From NCBI GenBank assembly GCA_958510875.1, contig OY294070.1:6572001-6636000 (forward strand): 64,000 nt of DNA, read 5' to 3'. Shown here piece after piece: positions 1 through 10,409 of the stretch (its first letter is position 1; each line of letters starts with the position of its first letter). The DNA is from Endomychus coccineus (lineage: Eukaryota > Arthropoda > Insecta > Coleoptera > Endomychidae). The notes under the pieces were generated by a model that worked only from the letters and a program-made list of their open reading frames with translations, was not told the origin of the DNA and searched no databases. A program made the translations under genes and the position numbers.

Positions 1-268
1 TTACCTGTTTCTTGTGGAAAAATATATGTTGATCCTGCTGTTTTTCGCGGGCCACTAACCTACTAACTAAAATATAATAAGTTTCTGACCATGGGGTGCA
101 CAATAGGTTCAACTAAGTGGCCTACTTGTATCTGGGGGCTAAGCCCTCTCCCCTCAACTGATGAAGATGATGATGATTTTGTCAATTCCTATGGTCTAAG
201 GAAGTTCAATTAATTTACCAAAAGATATCTATACTCATTTCGAACCATCACTGCAGAGAGTCTAACTT
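1..268. other. Unassigned sequence before PLE-A
   Basis: No coding frame, terminal repeat or RNA signature is visible. It may be older flanking DNA or the decayed 5' part of the Penelope-like element that becomes recognisable just downstream. Confidence 0.3.
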
Positions 269-1648
269 AAATAAATACTACTATCCAATTGTTTGAATAA
301 GAGAGATGATACTTGTGATATATTTTAATTGAATTCAATAAACCTCTTCCAAATATTTTAATAATCCTTATGTTATTCAATAAGCTTCCTCCATCCTAGT
401 TATTAATAATACAATAGGTAAAAATGAACTTTATGTGGAAGACTCATGGCATTTTAATGAATTTATAAAAAATCAATCCGTACCTGTAAACCATAAACTC
501 ATTTCCTTGGACGTTGTTTCTTTATTTACAAATATACCTGTCGTTTTGGCATTGAATTGCATTAAAAACGTTGGGCAGAGATTGAAAACCACACACCTCT
601 TGATCAATCGGAATTTATAAATGCTGTAAAGTTTTGTTTAGAATGCACTTATTTTCAGTACTGTGAGCAATATTTTGGACAAATTTTCGGCACAGCAATG
701 GGATCTCCTATTTCCGCTACCATTGCTAACCTCGTTATGGAATGCCTAAAGGAATCTGTTAAAAGTTCATTAGATTTTCAGCCTGTATTCTTTAAACGGT
801 ATGTAGATGATTGCCTTATGTGTGTTCCCAACGATAAAATTCAATATGTGATTGATAAATTAACAATTTCCACTGTAAACTTCAATTCACTTGTGAAATA
901 GAAGTAAACAAAAACATAAATCTCCTAGATATGAACATTAGGCATGATGCAGATGGAAAAATAAAAACTTCTAGATTATCTTCACTTCAGTTCCGTTGCA
1001 CCAGCTTGTTATAAAAAAAAGTGTCATAAACAGCCTTACAGACCGCGAGGTAAAATTGTCCCACGCAGAGGACCATCGCAAAAATTTAAAAATTGTTCGT
1101 AATACACTGGAAATGAATGGCTACCCATAAACTTTCTTCAATCCTATCATTAAAGAGAGAATAAACAAAATCTATATGGTTCATCATATAAAAATAACAT
1201 AAAAGGTAATACAGACAATTATATAACTTTACCATACATTCCGGAGACCTCGGAAAAAATCAAGAAATGTTTGAAAAAGTACGATATAAATGTTGCTCTC
1301 AACCTACTAACTGTGTTGGAAAATATTTCACAAATCTAAAACCTGTAATACCTAAAAATAAACAAACCCACACAGTATATAAATTGAATTGTTCAGATTG
1401 TGATGGAACTTATACTGGAATCTCTAAACAATATTTACAAAAAAGAATGTTCCAGCCCCCTTGCTAAGCACTGCTTTTATTATAACCATCAATTTGATTA
1501 CAAAAATGTTAATATTTTAACTAAGGAAACCAATTATTATAAAAGATGTATCCTGGAGATGATTCACATAAAACGTGATTCCAATTCTGTTAATCATAGG
1601 AGTGACGTTCAAAAACTAAGTCATATTTATACTAATTTAATTGATTAA
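269..1648 (+). pseudogene. Penelope-like element PLE-A copy 1: broken reverse transcriptase plus GIY-YIG endonuclease
   Basis: Penelope-like elements encode one protein with a telomerase-related reverse transcriptase followed by a GIY-YIG nuclease; they copy RNA into nicked target DNA in the nucleus. Visible here in order: RT motif A (LISLDVVSLFTN, about 498-533), motif B (GTAMGSPIS, about 689-715), motif C with catalytic YVDD (800-811), a C-terminal RT stretch, then the GIY-YIG segment starting with VYKLNC and reading YTGIS (about 1375-1450), and the nuclease tail to 1648. The reading frame changes several times (near 620, 900 and 1450) and a piece of the nuclease present in the copies at 43.6 and 58.7 kb is missing, so no intact protein can be made. 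The 5' end lies at or beyond the window start. Family assignment is firm from motif order; activity is excluded. Confidence 0.88.
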
Positions 1649-2135
1649 TATTCTTGCAAATTCCTACTTGAATCTTTATATGTTAAAAGTTTATTTTAGG
1701 TAGAATTGTCTAAAGTATTTATCAGATGCCAGAGACCTTCTTTTATTACCTAATAAATCATGACATCTGGTTCGTAAATGAACACTTGAGATGGTCTCGT
1801 CTGTTAGTCTCTCGTAGACATTTATGAAATGTGGTCGTATTTGTTGATAATTCTACTAAATAGTGGATTTTTAATATTACGCATTGTAGTAACATTGCTG
1901 TGTTATAATTCCGATTTCATGTTTCTGTTCGTTTCGGCGACGTTGACATTTAAACGAAATTTGTGCGATAAGGACGCTTTGAGTTAATACAGTTATTTCT
2001 GAGTAATCAGGTTATCGAAGGTTATCTTCTGATGATGGTCGTGAGACCGACACGTACGTAAAGACAAAAAATTTTAAAACAGAGTATTATTGTGACCTAT
2101 TTCCCAAGAATTTCTATGTATAATCCTAGTTATTC
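1649..2135 (+). repeat. PLE-A 3' terminal repeat (pLTR)
   Basis: The non-coding tail after the nuclease stop is nearly the same as 44.1-44.62 kb, including the stretch on methyl-rich AT sequence, a degenerate hammerhead motif and the terminal ending GTGACCTATTTCCCAAGAAT. This is the Penelope 'pLTR'. Its upstream partner is not in the window, so no target duplication can be tested. Confidence 0.75.
2024..2065 (+). ncRNA. Hammerhead ribozyme motif, core mutated
   Basis: CTGATGA is followed by a GGTC/GACC hairpin with a GTGA loop and then GACA where the conserved core requires GAAA. The 3' side keeps CGTACGTA and AAGAC. Stem I (ATCTT with AAGAC) has one mismatch. Compared with the copies at 58.2 and 59.2 kb this one is expected to be inactive. 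Confidence 0.7.
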
Positions 2136-2169
2136 AATGATATCATTATAAACCTAATTCGAACGGTAA

Positions 2170-3055
2170 AACTTTGAGCGCTGTCAATAAGATTGAATAT
2201 GGAGTACCACAAGGAACAGTGCTGGAGCCAATTTATTCACATAATGTTTCGATGGATTGTGTTCACTCAACAGGTGTGGGGGAAATTTCGGATTTGCTGA
2301 TGATACATTAATTTTCTTACGATTATTGAGACAACCTGTATCTCAAAGAAGAATACCTTTTTCGTTTAATGGGCAATTCAACACCATTATTTAATCAATT
2401 CGATTCGGCTCACATTTTGAAATGTAACTTTGACGAGTACATTGCCTCATTTTATGTCAATTGAAATATGCATTTGGTATTGAAATCGTTAAGAAACGTT
2501 GGTTCCGGTTATTGATTCTCTTTCGGGAACATGATATCCTGTTTCTAAGAAAGTTTCGATGGTCTGAAGATGTAAATAATGGGCAGTCTAATGAAGCGTG
2601 GAAAACAACAGATCGATAATCTTACGCAAGTGATTAGTTCCAAGCGAAATTAGGAAGTGGAACTTTAATGGGGAGATGCGAGAGTATTCTCTACACACAC
2701 GCACATTGGATAATATCGATCGCGTTCAACATCTGATTCTGACTCACAAATTCTTGTAGAATCCTTCATCCCTTGTTACAGCGTGGACTATGCAACCGAT
2801 ACCACATTTTCTTGTCAGCCAGTGCATACTTTGTCTGATGTGATTATCAATCTGGTGGTTCTATGGAATTTTCTTCAAAACATTGATTGTACAAATTACT
2901 GCGAAAATTGGAAGACGAATTCAATACGTTCTAGTTACATATTGAATCTAATAGAGAATCTAGGAACTATCAGAGACAGATTCTACGGAACTTTTATGCG
3001 AAAAATATTGGTAACAAAGAACTGGCGCCTTGCTAATTTCCATTTGTCTTAAATT
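2170..3055 (+). pseudogene. LINE reverse-transcriptase relic (Jockey/CR1-like)
   Basis: A short frame reads YGVPQGTVLEPIY near 2200-2235, the RT motif B of non-LTR retrotransposons, followed in another frame by FADDT near 2295, the catalytic motif C. Downstream, RVQHLILTHKFL (about 2726) and a 89-codon open stretch at 2783-3052 resemble the C-terminal RT region with its D-x-x-x-x-L-x-x-L-x-N-x-I-D-C pattern. Stops and shifts separate all pieces. Orientation is plus. The family within the Jockey/CR1 group is not resolved. Confidence 0.6.
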
Positions 3056-3134
3056 TTTCAGGATTTTGTACTATTTTAGATTGGAGTCATGTAAAAGTAG
3101 CTTGAGTGTTATATAATGGAGCTGTTGGAGAATC

Positions 3135-3245
3135 TTCACGTACACTATAAATGAGAAGCAATCACCCTTATCCACTAAAAATACTTCCAAAGTACCAAGT
3201 AGCCATCATCAGCGTAAACTAAATTGTAAATCAAAATATGCCCTT
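3135..3245. repeat. Short dispersed repeat, also at 28.86 kb
   Basis: The stretch CAATCACCCTTATCCACTAA with its flanks (ACTATAAAT-A-GA before, AGTACC-AGTAGC and TAAATTG after) recurs near 28860-28970 in the same orientation. It is probably the tail of an interspersed element I cannot name. Confidence 0.45.
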
Positions 3246-3301
3246 TGCTGGAGATCTGAGTATTCATTAAATTGCCTTTTTCGATTATATACATTTTTAT
3301 A

Positions 3302-4758
3302 CTGGGTTCCCCATAACTGACTACCCATTTTAATATTTGAATTTGAATTTTTTTAGTTAACAAAACAAACTTTTTATTCTACTAAATTACAGCTAACTCT
3401 TTGGGATTTATGACAACTTATAAATATTTGGCTAATTTAATTCTAACTTTTAAAAATCACGTCTTCTAAATGACCTCCACCAACTTCAACACTTTTTTCA
3501 ATGTTAGATAAAAAGTGGTTCATTACACGGCGTAGCAAACCTTCGTCCATTCCTTCAACTTCTTCACGAATTTTGACTTTCAGTTCCTCGATTGTACCTG
3601 GCCGACTCGCGAACACTTTGGCCTTCAAATATCCCCTGAGGAAAAAATCGAGTGCCGTTAAGTCGGGGGACCTCGAAGGCCAAGGCAAATCTCCGAATCG
3701 AAAAATGAGTCGGCCATTAAACATTTCTCGCAGGACCCTCATTGAGTTTCTGGCGGTATGAGCTGTTGCCCCATCTTGTTGGAATAGTAAGGCATTGTTT
3801 AGTAATCCTCGTCTATTTAATTCTGGAATGAGAAATGCCTCTACGCGGTTATTTTCATCCTCAAAATAATAAGGGCCAATAATACCAAAAGATCCTACTC
3901 CACACCACACAACAACTTTTGGATTATGGAGGTTCTGTGTAAAGATTTCACGAGGATTTTCATTTGACCAGTATCTAAAATTCTGTTTATTGACCATGCC
4001 GTTCAAATAAAAATTTGCTTCGTCAGTCATTAGGAGACTGTGAAATGCTCCTTGATGTAAATCCAAAAATTCTTGACAAAATGCTAACCTTGCTTCTTTA
4101 TCTTGATTGCTAAGGTGCTGTGCCATTTGGTATTTATAGGGATGAAATTTTAAATCCCTTTGAAGAATTCGATCTAAGCTGCCTTTCGATATTCCTAGGA
4201 TAAGGGTTTGTTCGATTAGCAGACTTTTTAAGACTTCTCGTAAACGCAATTCTAACTCGTTCAATATTTTCTGGTATACGAACTGTTCTTCGACGTCCAG
4301 GATTCTTCAAATTTTGTACAGAACCATTTTCACGCCAATGACGAACCCATAACTTAACAGTTTTACGTTTTGGCGCGTGACCCCTATTGTTGTTATTAAA
4401 CTGACGCCGGAATGCACGCCTAACTTCTTCTATCGAATTGCTTCTTATGTAAGTTTCTACACAAAACACACGTTGTTGGACTGACTAATCCATGAAAGTT
4501 CAAACGGATGTTGAAATAATGTCTCGAGGCAAAAAAATTAAATAATTATTGATGAAAACTAACAAACTTCTCGTAGAAAAATGGCGTTCCACGAAATTAT
4601 TAATTTAAAATTTATTTGTGACAGGCGCCTACTTGATTAATAATTTACTTAAGTCCCAAAGACTACAGAAGATAATCCGATAGAGAACAACCTATTTAGT
4701 TATCTCGTAGGGAATTTATTAATAATATAAAATGGGTAGTCTATTATGGGGAACCCAG
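3302..4758 (-). mobile_element. Tc1/mariner-superfamily element MLE-1, complete ends, frameshifted transposase
   Basis: Terminal inverted repeats of about 28 bp begin CTGGGTTCCCCATAA at 3302 and end with the matching complement at 4758. Each end abuts a TA dinucleotide (3300-3301 and 4759-4760), the target duplication expected of Tc1/mariner elements. Length is 1457 bp. The transposase lies on the minus strand inside. Confidence 0.9.
3443..4469 (-). pseudogene. Tc1/mariner-type transposase with one frameshift (MLE-1)
   Basis: The transposase would cut the element at its inverted repeats and paste it at TA. The N-terminal part (4469 down to about 4200) holds a helix-turn-helix region with KTVKLWVRHWRENGSV and a GRRRTVR linker. 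The rest (about 4264 to 3443) holds the catalytic domain: first Asp in LLMTDEANF, second in FQQDGATAHTA, third in PSRSPDLTALDF, with 36 residues between the second and third Asp. The two overlapping reading frames show that a single shift near 4195-4265 splits the gene; all three catalytic Asp remain. Insect databases usually label this group 'mariner' or 'Tc3-like'; I cannot fix the subgroup. Likely inactive, but young enough to keep near-perfect ends. Confidence 0.88.
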
Positions 4759-4789
4759 TATATGAATTAGAATTGGGAATCAACAAAAA

Positions 4790-5186
4790 CCCTATTATAA
4801 AAAGATTCATTTATTGGCATCGGTATGTTGACACAAAGACAATTAGATTCTTTCATTCAACATTTATATAATCTACACCCAAAAATTAAATTCACGGTTG
4901 AAGTAGGAGTCAATCAATCAAACTTTTTGGACTTATGGACCATAACTAAATTAAATAGTAAAGATTCCTTTTCAATATATCATAAGCTTTCACATACGGA
5001 CATTATTATCCACAAATATTCAAACCATCCCATACAATATAAACAGGCTGCTCTTCATAGCATGATGCATAGACTTGTTACTATCCCCATGTCGCAATTG
5101 AATTATCATAATGAATTTTCAATTATAACACGATAACGAAAAAATTGTGATTTATTTACTCAAGGAAAAAGATGAAACAATGAAGA
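4790..5186 (+). pseudogene. Penelope-like element PLE-B: RT C-terminus, interrupted
   Basis: A second Penelope family, distinct from PLE-A. Near 4800 the frame reads YWHRYVDT, a damaged motif C (YVDD expected). From 4825 to 5136 an open frame gives the RT C-terminal region: KIKFTVE, NFLDL, IYHKLSHTD, HKYSNHPIQYK, AALHSMMHRL. Related sequence in the opposite orientation occurs at 33.7-34.5 kb. A 1.6-kb mariner-type element is inserted at 5189, and the PLE-B coding sequence resumes at 6768. Confidence 0.82.
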
Positions 5187-5188
5187 TA

Positions 5189-6765
5189 CCGGGATATCAA
5201 AAGTTATTTTGGTCAAGGGTGGTTGTGGAATCTAAAACGTGTGTCTTACTTTACGTGAAATAATTATGTCACTGTCACACTGACATCATCAATAACCTAC
5301 AAATTTCATACCTATTTATTTCAGTTGTAAAACAATAATGAACTACAAATTATGAAATAACGGTTTTAGTAATAAGAAAAACTAACTTACAGTAATTGTT
5401 GGAAATTTCCCCCGTTTTGTTCGATGCACAAGTTGACGCACATCCTCATGCTGTGAAAACCGTCTTGCAGCATTTCTGGCGTCATGGTTGCACATTGCTG
5501 AACTATTCTTTGTTGAAGTTCTTGCAAATTATTTACCGGAGTTGCGAAAATCTTGTTTTTTAAGTAAGGTAATATAAAATAGTCTATAATTGTTAAACAA
5601 GGTGATCTCGGAGGAAACTCAACTTCTGTATGCAAACTTATCAGCCGGTCATCAAAAAACTCGCGGAGAAAAGCAATATTTTCTCGTGTAGTATGTGCTG
5701 TTGCACCGTCATGCTGGAAATAACCGTACCGAAGTTCATCATCGTTTAACTGTTGCACAAATTCAGCCAAAAAGTTGTGTCTGTACCTTTCTGCGTTAAC
5801 GGTGAAATCGAAAAAAATTGGCCCAATTATTCTTCTGCGAGAAACTGCCATCCAAACACCGTTTTTTTGAGCATGTAGTGGCGATTCAGTAAAAACATGA
5901 GGATTATCATTGCTCCACATTCGCATATTTTGAAAATTGATGTATCCCGAAAGGTGGAACCACGCTTCGTCAGAAAAAAAAGTTAAGTCCAGAAGATCGT
6001 CATTCATTAAATTATTGACAAACCAATAGCAGTAAGCAAGGCGTCTGGGGTGGTCTGTGGGAAGAAGAGCTTGATGTGCTTGCATCTTATATGGATGCAT
6101 GTTCAAGTCTTTCTTTAAAATCTTCTGACATGTTCCACAAGAAAGTCCAATTTCCTGAGAAAGACGTTTCAAAGGTTTTGCAGGCTCCTTTTCCATACGT
6201 TGACGAACGTCATTGACAACTTCTTCTGTACGAACTCTTGGTCTACCAGCACCTTTTTTATGAGTCACACAACCAGTTTCGCGAAACACTTCAACACAAT
6301 TTGTAAAGCACGCATACAAATTGTCCGGTAATATTGCCACGTTTGGGAAGTGCTCTCGAAAATTGTGCAAACACAAACGTTGACTGTATTGCCAATTTCC
6401 ATTAACTAGCGCACCCGTTCGAAAATAGGCTTCAATCATGAAAATTTTGTGCTGTGTGGTAAGAGGCATGATTCAAAAACTGGATTAGAAAATTTCAGCA
6501 CAAAGAATTAACAGATTCTGACACAACAAAACATATTCAAAAATTTAAAGTAAGACACACGTTTTACATTCCACAACCACCCTTGACCAAGATAATTTTT
6601 AATTTGTAGTTCATTATTGTTTTACAACTGAAATAATTAGGTATGAAATTTGTAGGTTATTGATGATGTCAGTGTGACAGTGACATAATTATTTCAAACG
6701 TAAAGTAAGACACACGTTTTAGATTCCACAACCACCCTTGACCAAGATAATTTTTGATATCCCGG
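5189..6765 (-). mobile_element. Tc1/mariner-superfamily element MLE-2 with long inverted repeats, nested in PLE-B
   Basis: Inverted repeats of about 160 bp: left 5189-5351 starts CCGGGATATCAAAA, right about 6602-6765 ends with the complement. Both ends abut TA (5187-5188, 6766-6767). Length 1577 bp. The right arm is preceded by an extra partial copy (6541-6601) of the outer arm, including AAGTAAGACACACG and the CAACCACCCTTGACCAAG stretch. The element splits PLE-B, so it inserted later. Confidence 0.92.
5387..6469 (-). CDS. Tc1/mariner-type transposase, full-length ORF but third catalytic Asp replaced
   Basis: An uninterrupted 360-residue frame. The N-terminal ~140 residues hold a DNA-binding region with a CVTHKKGAGRPRVRT linker and a second helix-turn-helix ending ILKKDLNMHPYKMQ. 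The DDE/D catalytic domain follows: first Asp in LTFFSDEAWF (about residue 168), second in FQHDGATAHT (about 251), and the third position in PPRSPCLTIIDYF, where Cys (TGT) stands in place of the usual Asp, 36 residues after the second Asp. The normal family pattern is SPDL. With Cys at the metal-binding position the protein should not cleave DNA, though it could still bind the inverted repeats. Start chosen: first ATG after the left-arm-distal spacer, MPLTTQHKIFMIEAYF, typical of this family. Same subgroup as MLE-1 by domain spacing. Confidence 0.85.
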   Translation of the reverse strand: MPLTTQHKIFMIEAYFRTGALVNGNWQYSQRLCLHNFREHFPNVAILPDNLYACFTNCVEVFRETGCVTHKKGAGRPRVRTEEVVNDVRQRMEKEPAKPLKRLSQEIGLSCGTCQKILKKDLNMHPYKMQAHQALLPTDHPRRLAYCYWFVNNLMNDDLLDLTFFSDEAWFHLSGYINFQNMRMWSNDNPHVFTESPLHAQKNGVWMAVSRRRIIGPIFFDFTVNAERYRHNFLAEFVQQLNDDELRYGYFQHDGATAHTTRENIAFLREFFDDRLISLHTEVEFPPRSPCLTIIDYFILPYLKNKIFATPVNNLQELQQRIVQQCATMTPEMLQDGFHSMRMCVNLCIEQNGGNFQQLL

Positions 6766-6767
6766 TA

Positions 6768-6990
6768 GTATACCCCAGTACAGTTAAAATTCATAATTAT
6801 AGATCAATAATGTATATAAGTAAACTTTTTGATGATGTATGCAATTTACTTAAAAAACACAATCTTTCAGAACTAATAATACGGTAGGCAAATATATTAA
6901 AAACAACAAAGATAAGAATAAAAAAGATAAAGAATCAGGACTATACAAGGTAGAGTGTGAATATTGTGATGAATGCTGCATTTTCAGTAA
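6768..6990 (+). pseudogene. PLE-B continuation: start of GIY-YIG domain, truncated
   Basis: After the MLE-2 insertion the frame resumes with sequence matching the 34-kb copy, including VGKYIKNNKDKNKK-like codons and GLYKVECEYCDE, the beginning of a GIY-YIG nuclease. The match ends within the nuclease near 6990. Several stops are present. Confidence 0.75.
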
Positions 6991-7676
6991 GAAAATGTTT
7001 CATCATAAGTAAAGCATTCAACTGCAGTTTCTTGTACAGATTCACGTTCGGGGAAACTCTAGCCGTTCTCGTTGATCTATGATCTATGTCGAGGCTGTCT
7101 AAGGTTTCAACAACTAGTCAGACAATACTCGCAGATACCTGGAGGGATATGATTGTACATGGGAACTTCTTTTTCCACCCGTGAAGTCATTCAAATATGC
7201 CACTATAGCGCAATTGTACAATTGTTAATGCACGTACAGAGCATGTGTGATAGTGTTAAATGTAGGAGTGGAATCCGGGATTGATGAAAACTGCGACGCC
7301 CTCTCGAACTGTAAAGCGGAATTTGTGCTTATTTGCAATTATATTCTTCTTTTGAATCTTACGTGTGATAATAGACAACTTTGTTACTTGAAACTGGATT
7401 CTACGATGCTTTATGAATGTCGCGAGATAGCCAGCAAATATAATTATAAGCCCATCGAGTCAACAATGCGTCCTTCAGTTTTGAGCTTCGTTTCATACAG
7501 GACTGAATGGACTTACCATTGTTTGTTCGCTCTGCACCTCCACCTGTGATTGATATGGTTGAATTGCATTGATACAACAATATAAAATATTGATTGGATT
7601 GTATGATTAAATGTTCGTTACACTAGGCTTGTAGTTTTCATACTTCTGGAACATAGGCAAATCTGATAGTGTAGAA
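6991..7676. other. Unassigned stretch
   Basis: No family is recognisable. An open frame of 100 codons at 7247-7549 (+) has no motif, signal peptide or match I know, and codon use does not stand out; I treat it as chance. Confidence 0.3.
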
Positions 7677-9390
7677 CAGGGGTCTCCAAACTACGGCCCG
7701 TGGGCCAAATTCGACCAACTACTGTCATCAATCCGGCCCGCGACAGCTAATGGCTTATTATTGTTTTTGTGATAAATGTAATTGTGATTTTCCACTGACA
7801 ATACTTTGTAGTTGTGAACCAACTTTAGTTGTACCAATTATTAAAAGAGATTTAAGATGCTCATCGGTTAACTTAGATCTGTAAACATTCTTTGTGTACT
7901 TCATTTTGGAGAATGTTTTCTAAACAAGTAAGTAGTCCCAAAAATAGAAAACAGCCCACGAGTAAATTTATTCAAATTATCAAATTGTACTGATGGAAGA
8001 TTCTTATAAAATTCCAACAAAGATGAGTTTCGATATTTGTTCCTAATAGTCTAGGCTAATATGTTATTTTGCAATTTACGTGTTCTTGGCATTTCGAATG
8101 CACCAAGGAAGTTTTTTGGGTCGCTGAATACGATTCCGAAGCCAGATTTACTCCGAAAAAATTTTAAAATGCGAAAATAATAAAAATTTAGAAGCGTGTC
8201 AAATTAGCCATTTTTGTAAATTTCTCACTTCTACGATGATATTCGAGTGAATCTGGCTTCTAAATGGTATTCAGCGACCCAAAAAACCTCCTAGGTGCAC
8301 TCGAAATGCCAAAATATCTTTTTTTGTAGAAAATACAATTCAAGACTTGGAGATTTCGGGCCATTTTTGCTCCCAATGGGTGGGGTTGGGGTTCCCAAGA
8401 GGTTTTAAGGTGTATGAATGATCCTGAAAACCTCCTGAAGCTAATGCAAAAAAAAATTTCTGATTCGAACTTACACATTTTTTTTTTTATTTTCCGGTTT
8501 AAGCCTGGACTATAATTATATCACTGTGAATCAATAACTTCCATTTGAAATTCCGGGGCTATAGTTTCAATGTCAGTATCAAAAGGATTTTGAAAAATCT
8601 TAACTTCATTCGCAATGACAAAGTTTGAAAAACGAGTATCAAAATTTATCTTCAAAGCACTCAAAGCTTCGATTGAGAAACTCAGTCTCAGTAGTGTGGC
8701 TGAATATTTCACATGTTTTAAGATGTGTGAAAATTTGTTGATTTGTTTTGTCAAATCGACATATAGAACGCTAACTTCCACAGCCATTGGTTATTTTGTA
8801 ATTCGGTAAGAGGGGGATGCTTCGCATTAAAAAAATTTTGATCACTGCTCGAAGTTCAAAAATGCGCCGAAGGACTTTTCCACAGCTAAGCCAGCGTACG
8901 ATAGTATGATAAGTTATTTCCTCCAATCTCTTCAATAAACTCGCGGAATTGTCGGTGATTCACTCCAGTGGATCTGATGAAATTAACAATTGATATGACT
9001 GATTTTAGACCTTCAGACATATCTAAACATTTCCCGCACAAGAACTGTTGATGAATGATACAATGTAAGACTAATGGTCATTTTCTACAGCCTTTGATAC
9101 AAGACCAACCACTCTTTTATTTTTACAACACATGTTTTTGCCTCCATCAGTAGTAATACATTTCAAATTTCTCCATCGAATGGCATTTCCAACTCCCTTA
9201 AAAATATCTTTCCCAGTAGTCGTGCCGTGAATACTATCAATATCAAGAACCTTTTATCTACTCCTCGAATGAAAATTAACACCTGAGCAGTATCTGACAC
9301 ATCCATGTCAGAATATATGGGCATGATTTTTCCCTGGAACTCTTGCCTTGATACCTCTTCGGCCCAGTGCCCCCGCCTTCTAAGTTTTTG
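7677..9390 (-). mobile_element. hAT-Charlie element relic with nested MITE
   Basis: The left end reads CAGGGGTCTCCAAACTACGG then CCCGTGGGCC, the typical terminus of hAT-Charlie type elements. The transposase remains on the minus strand at 8521-9411. A 462-bp MITE (8049-8510) sits between the terminus and the coding part. No matching right terminus is visible; the right side is fused to a LINE near 9390. Confidence 0.75.
8049..8510. mobile_element. Fold-back MITE with GTCCAGGC-type ends and TA target duplication
   Basis: The left end GTCTAGGCT follows TA (8047-8048) and the right end AGCCTGGAC precedes TA (8511-8512). The interior is palindromic: GGGTCGCTGAATACGATTCC near 8125 is mirrored by the complement near 8262-8282. 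It belongs to the same family as the elements ending at 13343, 30083 and 56624. Confidence 0.75.
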
Positions 9391-9411
9391 GCCACCATAC
9401 CAACGATCCAT
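8521..9411 (-). pseudogene. hAT-Charlie (GTF2IRD2/ZBED5-like) transposase remnant
   Basis: hAT transposases carry an RNase H-like catalytic core with an inserted helical domain. Reading on the minus strand: VSDTAQVLIFIRGVDK (about 9300-9250), NLKCITTDGGKNMC with the second catalytic Asp (about 9170-9125), a LHCIIHQQFLCGK stretch (about 9060-9020), VNFIRSTGVNHRQFREF (about 8985-8935), then the downstream half (8787-8521) with NPFDTDIE and APEFQMEVIDSQ. Together these match the GTF2IRD2-type transposase order very well. At least three frame changes and stops break it. The C-terminal dimerisation region is not visible. Confidence 0.82.
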
Positions 9412-10400
9412 ATACTATCATGGGCTTAATGACCCTGGTGTGTAGCCATTTGATCATTTTTGGTTGTAGCCACCAGTTTTTCCCACCTTCTGCTTAGATT
9501 GAGGACTATCGTGCTTTTTCGAATTTTTGCTGTAGGTGTTGATGATGTGATCAAAAATACCCCTCAAGTATTTTGTCTCTTCTGTAATTGGATTTTCTAC
9601 CCCATTCAGAACTGGTGACTTTACTTCTCTCAGTACTTTCTTTCTGGTAAAGAAAACTATAGTGTTTTGAGATGTACGGTAAGTTCATCCTCTTGGCACC
9701 ACTTACTTGTTATGTTTAGAGCCGATACTATTCCTGCGAATTTGTCTATTGCGATAGCAAGATCGCCGGCATACCATAAGCAATACCTTCGAATGATAGC
9801 CTTATCAATAGTTCATCCACCAAGATAGCCAATAGAAGAGGTGATAGCACCCCTCCCTGCAGGAATATCCTACCAGGTCTAGTTGTGACTGCTCTCCAGG
9901 AGATTTGTATGGTTGGAATTTATTTATAGCCCACCTAATTCTATTTGGCTTGTTATACCCTTAGCTAGCCTCCAGTCCACTTGTCCTTTTTGGCTTGCCT
10001 TGCAGACTGTTAACCGATGCGGGCTCTTTTATAATAGTTGCGAAAGTGTGTCACTATGAGCATCTGTATGCTTTTCTCAAAATTTGTTGTGTAGGAATCA
10101 TCGTCATTTTTTAGAAAACCTACTTGATTTACCGTACCCTCCTTAGCCAGCAGTTTCTGGGCTTCAGAACATGTGGGGGTATCCATCATCTCTTCACAGA
10201 ACTTCTTCCACGATTGCCTTTTTGCTTTTCTGATCTTTGTTGTGCTGCGTAAGTTTAGCTTCAGCCCCTTCTATATTCAGCTCAGTTATGGTTGGTTTTG
10301 GCTTTATTAAATAACTTGCGCACTTCTCTTCTAAGGGTTTCCAAGTGCTTATTCCACCAAACTGTTTTGTTCTTCTTATACCTTATTGTTTTCCCGTTAA
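9391..10400 (-). pseudogene. LINE with RNase H class (R1/Jockey-like): linker and reverse transcriptase
   Basis: Read on the minus strand: WWNKHLETLRREVRKLF (about 10355-10300), SWKKFCEEM with LLAKEG and a VTHFRNY stretch (about 10225-10050), then GGVLSPLL-LVDELL (about 9865-9800), and YAGD at the place of the catalytic YADD (about 9760). Further on comes EVKSPVLNGVENPI (about 9620) and finally WLHTRVIKPMIVYGSLVWWP near 9400. The order is that of a LINE ORF2 from the endonuclease-RT linker to the RT thumb. Asp-to-Gly in YADD and many stops make it dead. It ends abruptly at the hAT-Charlie remnant. Confidence 0.8.
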
Positions 10401-10409
10401 AACAGTACC

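Noticed and set aside
7247..7549. 100-codon plus-strand frame
   Set aside because: No family resemblance; length is within chance for a 64-kb six-frame scan.
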